Position numbers and translations under genes: made by a program
Assembly: GCF_002217395.1 (NCBI RefSeq)
Contig: NZ_MUHD01000020.1
Span: 10,253-74,252, forward strand
DNA length: 64,000 bases
DNA from: Flavobacterium plurextorum
Lineage (GTDB): Bacteria > Bacteroidota > Bacteroidia > Flavobacteriales > Flavobacteriaceae
Reading direction: 5' to 3'
Shown here: one piece after another, positions 61,539 through 64,000 of the stretch
How positions within the stretch are numbered: position 1 is the first letter of the stretch
How the letters are laid out: each line of letters starts with the position of its first letter
Notes under the pieces: generated by a model
What the model was told of the DNA's origin: nothing
The model's input: only the letters and a program-made list of their open reading frames with translations
The model's database searches: none

Positions 61539-62597
61539 ATGAAAGATATAGCCGTTCGTTTTACAGAAAATCCACTGCTGTCACCTTCAGATTTAACGCC
61601 AAGCAGAGAAGGACTGGAAATAACCTGCCTTTTAAATCCTGGAGTATTTCAATTTCAAAACAAAATCTGGCTCCTGATAAGAGTTGCCGAACGACCTAAA
61701 CAAATCGAAAACAGCATCTCTTTTCCAATACTAACCAATAAAGGGACTATTGAAATTATTGAGATCAAAAAAGACAATCCTGAATTAATTGCAACAGATG
61801 CAAGAGTAATAAACTATAAAGGTGCCGATTATTTAACCACACTTTCGCATCTTCGTTTATTATGCAGTGAAGATGGACGCACTTTTTATGAGCCAAAAAA
61901 CTACCCATCACTGGTTGGAGAAGGCATACTGGAGACGTTTGGAATCGAAGACTGCCGTGTTGTGTTGATTGATCAAATCTATTACCTAACTTTTACTTCT
62001 GTATCAGAAAATGGTGTTGGTGTTGGCTTACGAACTACCGTAGATTGGCAAAAATTTGAAAAACACGGTATGATATTACCTCCTCACAATAAGGACTGCG
62101 CCATTTTTGAAGAAAAAATAAACGGCTTATTTTACGCATTACACCGTCCTAGCAGCGTTGACATTGGAGGCAATTATATTTGGATAGCTTCATCTCCAGA
62201 TGGTATTCACTGGGGAAATCATCATTGCATTATCAAAACTAGAAAAGAGTATTGGGACAGCAAAAGAGTTGGCGCTGGCGCTGCACCTATAAAAACCGCA
62301 AAAGGCTGGTTAGAAATTTATCATGGAGCCAATGAAAATCATCAATATTGTTTAGGTGCTTTTTTAATGGATCTTGAAGACCCAACAAAAGTTCTCGCCA
62401 GAACAGAAGATCCAATTATGTTTCCTAAAACAAATTACGAATTAAGCGGCTTTTTTGGAAATGTTGTGTTTACAAATGGTCATGTTTTAGATCCAGATGA
62501 AGAAACACTGACAATCTATTATGGAGCTTCAGATGAGTTTGTCTGCGGTGCGAAATTTTCGATCACAGAAATCCTTTCACTTTTAAAAGATATCTAA
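61539..62597 (+). CDS. GH130-family glycoside phosphorylase/hydrolase
   Basis: 352 residues from the ATG at 61539; a longer frame would begin inside the preceding terminator. Five-bladed propeller with the family's LNPGVFQFQNKIWLLIRVAE opening, FGIEDCRVV (the catalytic Asp lies in this loop), a late RVGAGAAPIKTAKGWLEIYHG and NGHVLDPDEETLTIYYGASD. Members phosphorolyse beta-mannosides or hydrolyse mannosides; the subfamily here is not clear. It converges on an alpha-amylase gene. Confidence 0.9.
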   Translation: MKDIAVRFTENPLLSPSDLTPSREGLEITCLLNPGVFQFQNKIWLLIRVAERPKQIENSISFPILTNKGTIEIIEIKKDNPELIATDARVINYKGADYLTTLSHLRLLCSEDGRTFYEPKNYPSLVGEGILETFGIEDCRVVLIDQIYYLTFTSVSENGVGVGLRTTVDWQKFEKHGMILPPHNKDCAIFEEKINGLFYALHRPSSVDIGGNYIWIASSPDGIHWGNHHCIIKTRKEYWDSKRVGAGAAPIKTAKGWLEIYHGANENHQYCLGAFLMDLEDPTKVLARTEDPIMFPKTNYELSGFFGNVVFTNGHVLDPDEETLTIYYGASDEFVCGAKFSITEILSLLKDI

Positions 62598-62645
62598 AAA
62601 GCTTGTTTGAAGAATCAGTTAATCACTTCAAACAAGCTTTTTTTT
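62596..62645. terminator. Bidirectional terminator
   Basis: A 17-base stem (62596-62612 with 62626-62642) and T-run between convergent genes. Confidence 0.92.
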
Positions 62646-62648
62646 ATA

Positions 62649-64000
62649 TTAAGGCAGCTCAAAAATAAATGATTCAGAAGGCATAATTTTAATTTTAGCC
62701 TTGCCTACTCCATTTTCGACTTTTAGCAATACAGAATTTTGCTGATACAATTGATCAGTAAGTTTATACTCTCCCTCTTTTAAATTCCATTTTGCAATGA
62801 CATCCGCGGGAATTTTCAATTCGAATTCACTAATTTTTTCTGAAGAAAAATTAGCAACAATGATTAGCTTTTGGTTCTCTGACCAGCGAACGTAAGAATA
62901 AAGCAATTCGTCATATCCAACATTATTTTGACGATTTTCAGATTGTATTTCTTGAAAACTTCCCATTAAAGCCGGGCTCTTAATAGAGAAATTCAATAAG
63001 CGCTTGTAAAAATCTCGCAAGTTTTTCTCTGATTCCGAAAGCTGTCCGCCGTCAAACTTGCCATCATTCATCCATTTTTGATGATTTGGAACTCCGATAT
63101 AATCAAAAATAGAAGTTCTCGAACGAGTACCAAAACCTGCATTTTCGTTTCCAGCCTCTCCTACTTCCTGTCCAAAATAAATCATCGTAGGCGACGTGCT
63201 TAAAGTTGTTGAAACTACCATTAAAGGTTTTCCTCTCTCAGGCGTTCCTGCAAACTCAGGCGAAGCTAAACGCTGCTCATCATGATTGTCTAAAAAATGA
63301 AGCATATGATGCTCGATATCTGACATTCCTTTTTGAATATCTGACAATCCATCTGGAGTAGATTTTCCACGAATAATATCTTTCAATTTATCGTAGGTTT
63401 CTACTTTATCGTATAAATAGTCCATTTTACCAAAGCGAATATAATTTCGATATTCATTCGGATTATAAACTTCTGCTAATAAAAAAGCTTTTGGATTTTT
63501 CATTTTGATGGCTGAGTTCATATAACTCCAAAATTCATACGGAACCATTTCGGCCATGTCATAACGAAAACCGTCAACACCTTTTGCTGTCCAATACAAA
63601 GCAATTGATTTGAATTTTTTCCAAGAATCAGGAACATCTTTATCCTGCCAAAATGCAAAATGTTCTTGATATGATTTCTGATCAAATCCGGCCGGAAGTT
63701 CTGGAAAATCTTTTGAGCTGTCAGGACGAACACCATAATTCACCTTTACCGTTTCGTACCAGTCATTTTGGTCTGGTTTTACTTTACGTGAACCATTTCC
63801 TGTCCATTTTGCAGGGTTTTCATCAAAAAAACCATCAACCATAGGATTTTTTTCTCCGTTTAACGGAATATCTCCATCAGGAATTTCAAAGTGTGTTTTT
63901 GGAATATAATAAAAATTATTATCTCTCTTGTACTCCACATTTACATCATCATCAGCACCAAAATCTTTAACGCCTTCAGGATTGTTCTTTCCTTCATATT
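62649..64000 (-). CDS. GH13 alpha-amylase family protein, 5' end outside the window
   Basis: At least 450 codons; the frame is open to the window edge and continues upstream. The apparent start at 63938 is an internal GTG. GH13 regions are visible: nucleophile Asp in DGFRYDMAEM, acid Glu in LLAEVYNP, and FLDNHDEQR. A C-terminal beta domain ends in FIFELP. The long insert before the catalytic Asp is unusual but common in Bacteroidota periplasmic amylases. Hydrolyses alpha-1,4-glucan; exact specificity unknown. Confidence 0.93.
   Translation of the reverse strand, partial: YEGKNNPEGVKDFGADDDVNVEYKRDNNFYYIPKTHFEIPDGDIPLNGEKNPMVDGFFDENPAKWTGNGSRKVKPDQNDWYETVKVNYGVRPDSSKDFPELPAGFDQKSYQEHFAFWQDKDVPDSWKKFKSIALYWTAKGVDGFRYDMAEMVPYEFWSYMNSAIKMKNPKAFLLAEVYNPNEYRNYIRFGKMDYLYDKVETYDKLKDIIRGKSTPDGLSDIQKGMSDIEHHMLHFLDNHDEQRLASPEFAGTPERGKPLMVVSTTLSTSPTMIYFGQEVGEAGNENAGFGTRSRTSIFDYIGVPNHQKWMNDGKFDGGQLSESEKNLRDFYKRLLNFSIKSPALMGSFQEIQSENRQNNVGYDELLYSYVRWSENQKLIIVANFSSEKISEFELKIPADVIAKWNLKEGEYKLTDQLYQQNSVLLKVENGVGKAKIKIMPSESFIFELP

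Noticed and set aside
1..64000. tRNA, rRNA, integrase, transposase or prophage genes
   Set aside because: Looked for T-loop-like GGTTCGAATCC strings and for typical proteins; none found. The defence pair therefore has no visible mobile vehicle.

Overview
The window looks like a chromosome segment of a Flavobacterium-like member of the Bacteroidota. The evidence is AT-rich DNA, almost no Shine-Dalgarno sites, many TAnnTTTG promoter boxes, a SusC/SusD pair, lipoproteins with Bacteroidota lipoboxes, and several families of intergenic inverted repeats. I saw no tRNA, rRNA, CRISPR array, transposase or integrase gene.

Layout. 0-7 kb (+): an overlapping pair resembling alkylglycerol monooxygenase and lysoplasmalogenase (ether-lipid breakdown), a small lipoprotein, kdsA, an outer-membrane-type protein, a YiiX-like cysteine hydrolase and a Coq4-like protein. 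6.9-23.5 kb (-): an M28 peptidase, then a polysaccharide-utilisation locus. In transcription order this holds a membrane-anchored propeller/HTH regulator, susC, susD, a GH144-type endo-beta-1,2-glucanase candidate, an esterase, a GH3 beta-glucosidase, and then a GDPD lipoprotein and a GH43-type enzyme. 23.6-31 kb (-): DUF3995, ackA, pta, corA and dnaK. 31-38.6 kb (mostly +): small metabolic and envelope genes, including NUDIX, RDD, thioesterase, ThuA-like, rhodanese and ModF-like ABC proteins. 38.8-44.6 kb: rluD and a PASTA protein (-), ddl, coaD, a hydrolase and a PhnA/YjdM protein (+), then a small secreted protein (-). 44.8-48.2 kb: a DbpA-type RNA helicase and an M14 peptidase. 48.3-50.2 kb (+): a two-gene ATPase/HNH nuclease unit that looks like a Septu anti-phage system. 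50.4-52.8 kb: an XRE regulator, DUF6882, DUF4287 and NUDIX. 52.8-61.5 kb: a core block of pyrE, SRPBCC, a biotin ligase, rsfS, ftsH, LUD, cdsA, psd, an acyl-CoA-binding protein and a superoxide dismutase lipoprotein. 61.5-64 kb: a GH130 phosphorylase and a GH13 alpha-amylase cut by the window end.

How the parts fit. The 8.7-23.5 kb locus reads as one glucan system: a sensor/regulator, an uptake pair, an endo-enzyme, an exo-glucosidase and accessory enzymes. A phosphodiesterase lipoprotein at its edge could strip phosphoglycerol from bacterial beta-1,2-glucans. Repeated TGATGTA half-sites sit in front of susC. A 19-bp palindrome, TGA(T/G)AAATG(T/A)CATTTATCA, occurs before corA-pta-ackA and again before kdsA, which suggests a shared regulator. 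The Septu-like pair is the clearest accessory system. The 58-61 kb block couples phospholipid synthesis (CdsA, Psd) with acyl-CoA binding. All functions are inferred from reading the sequence; no database search was run.
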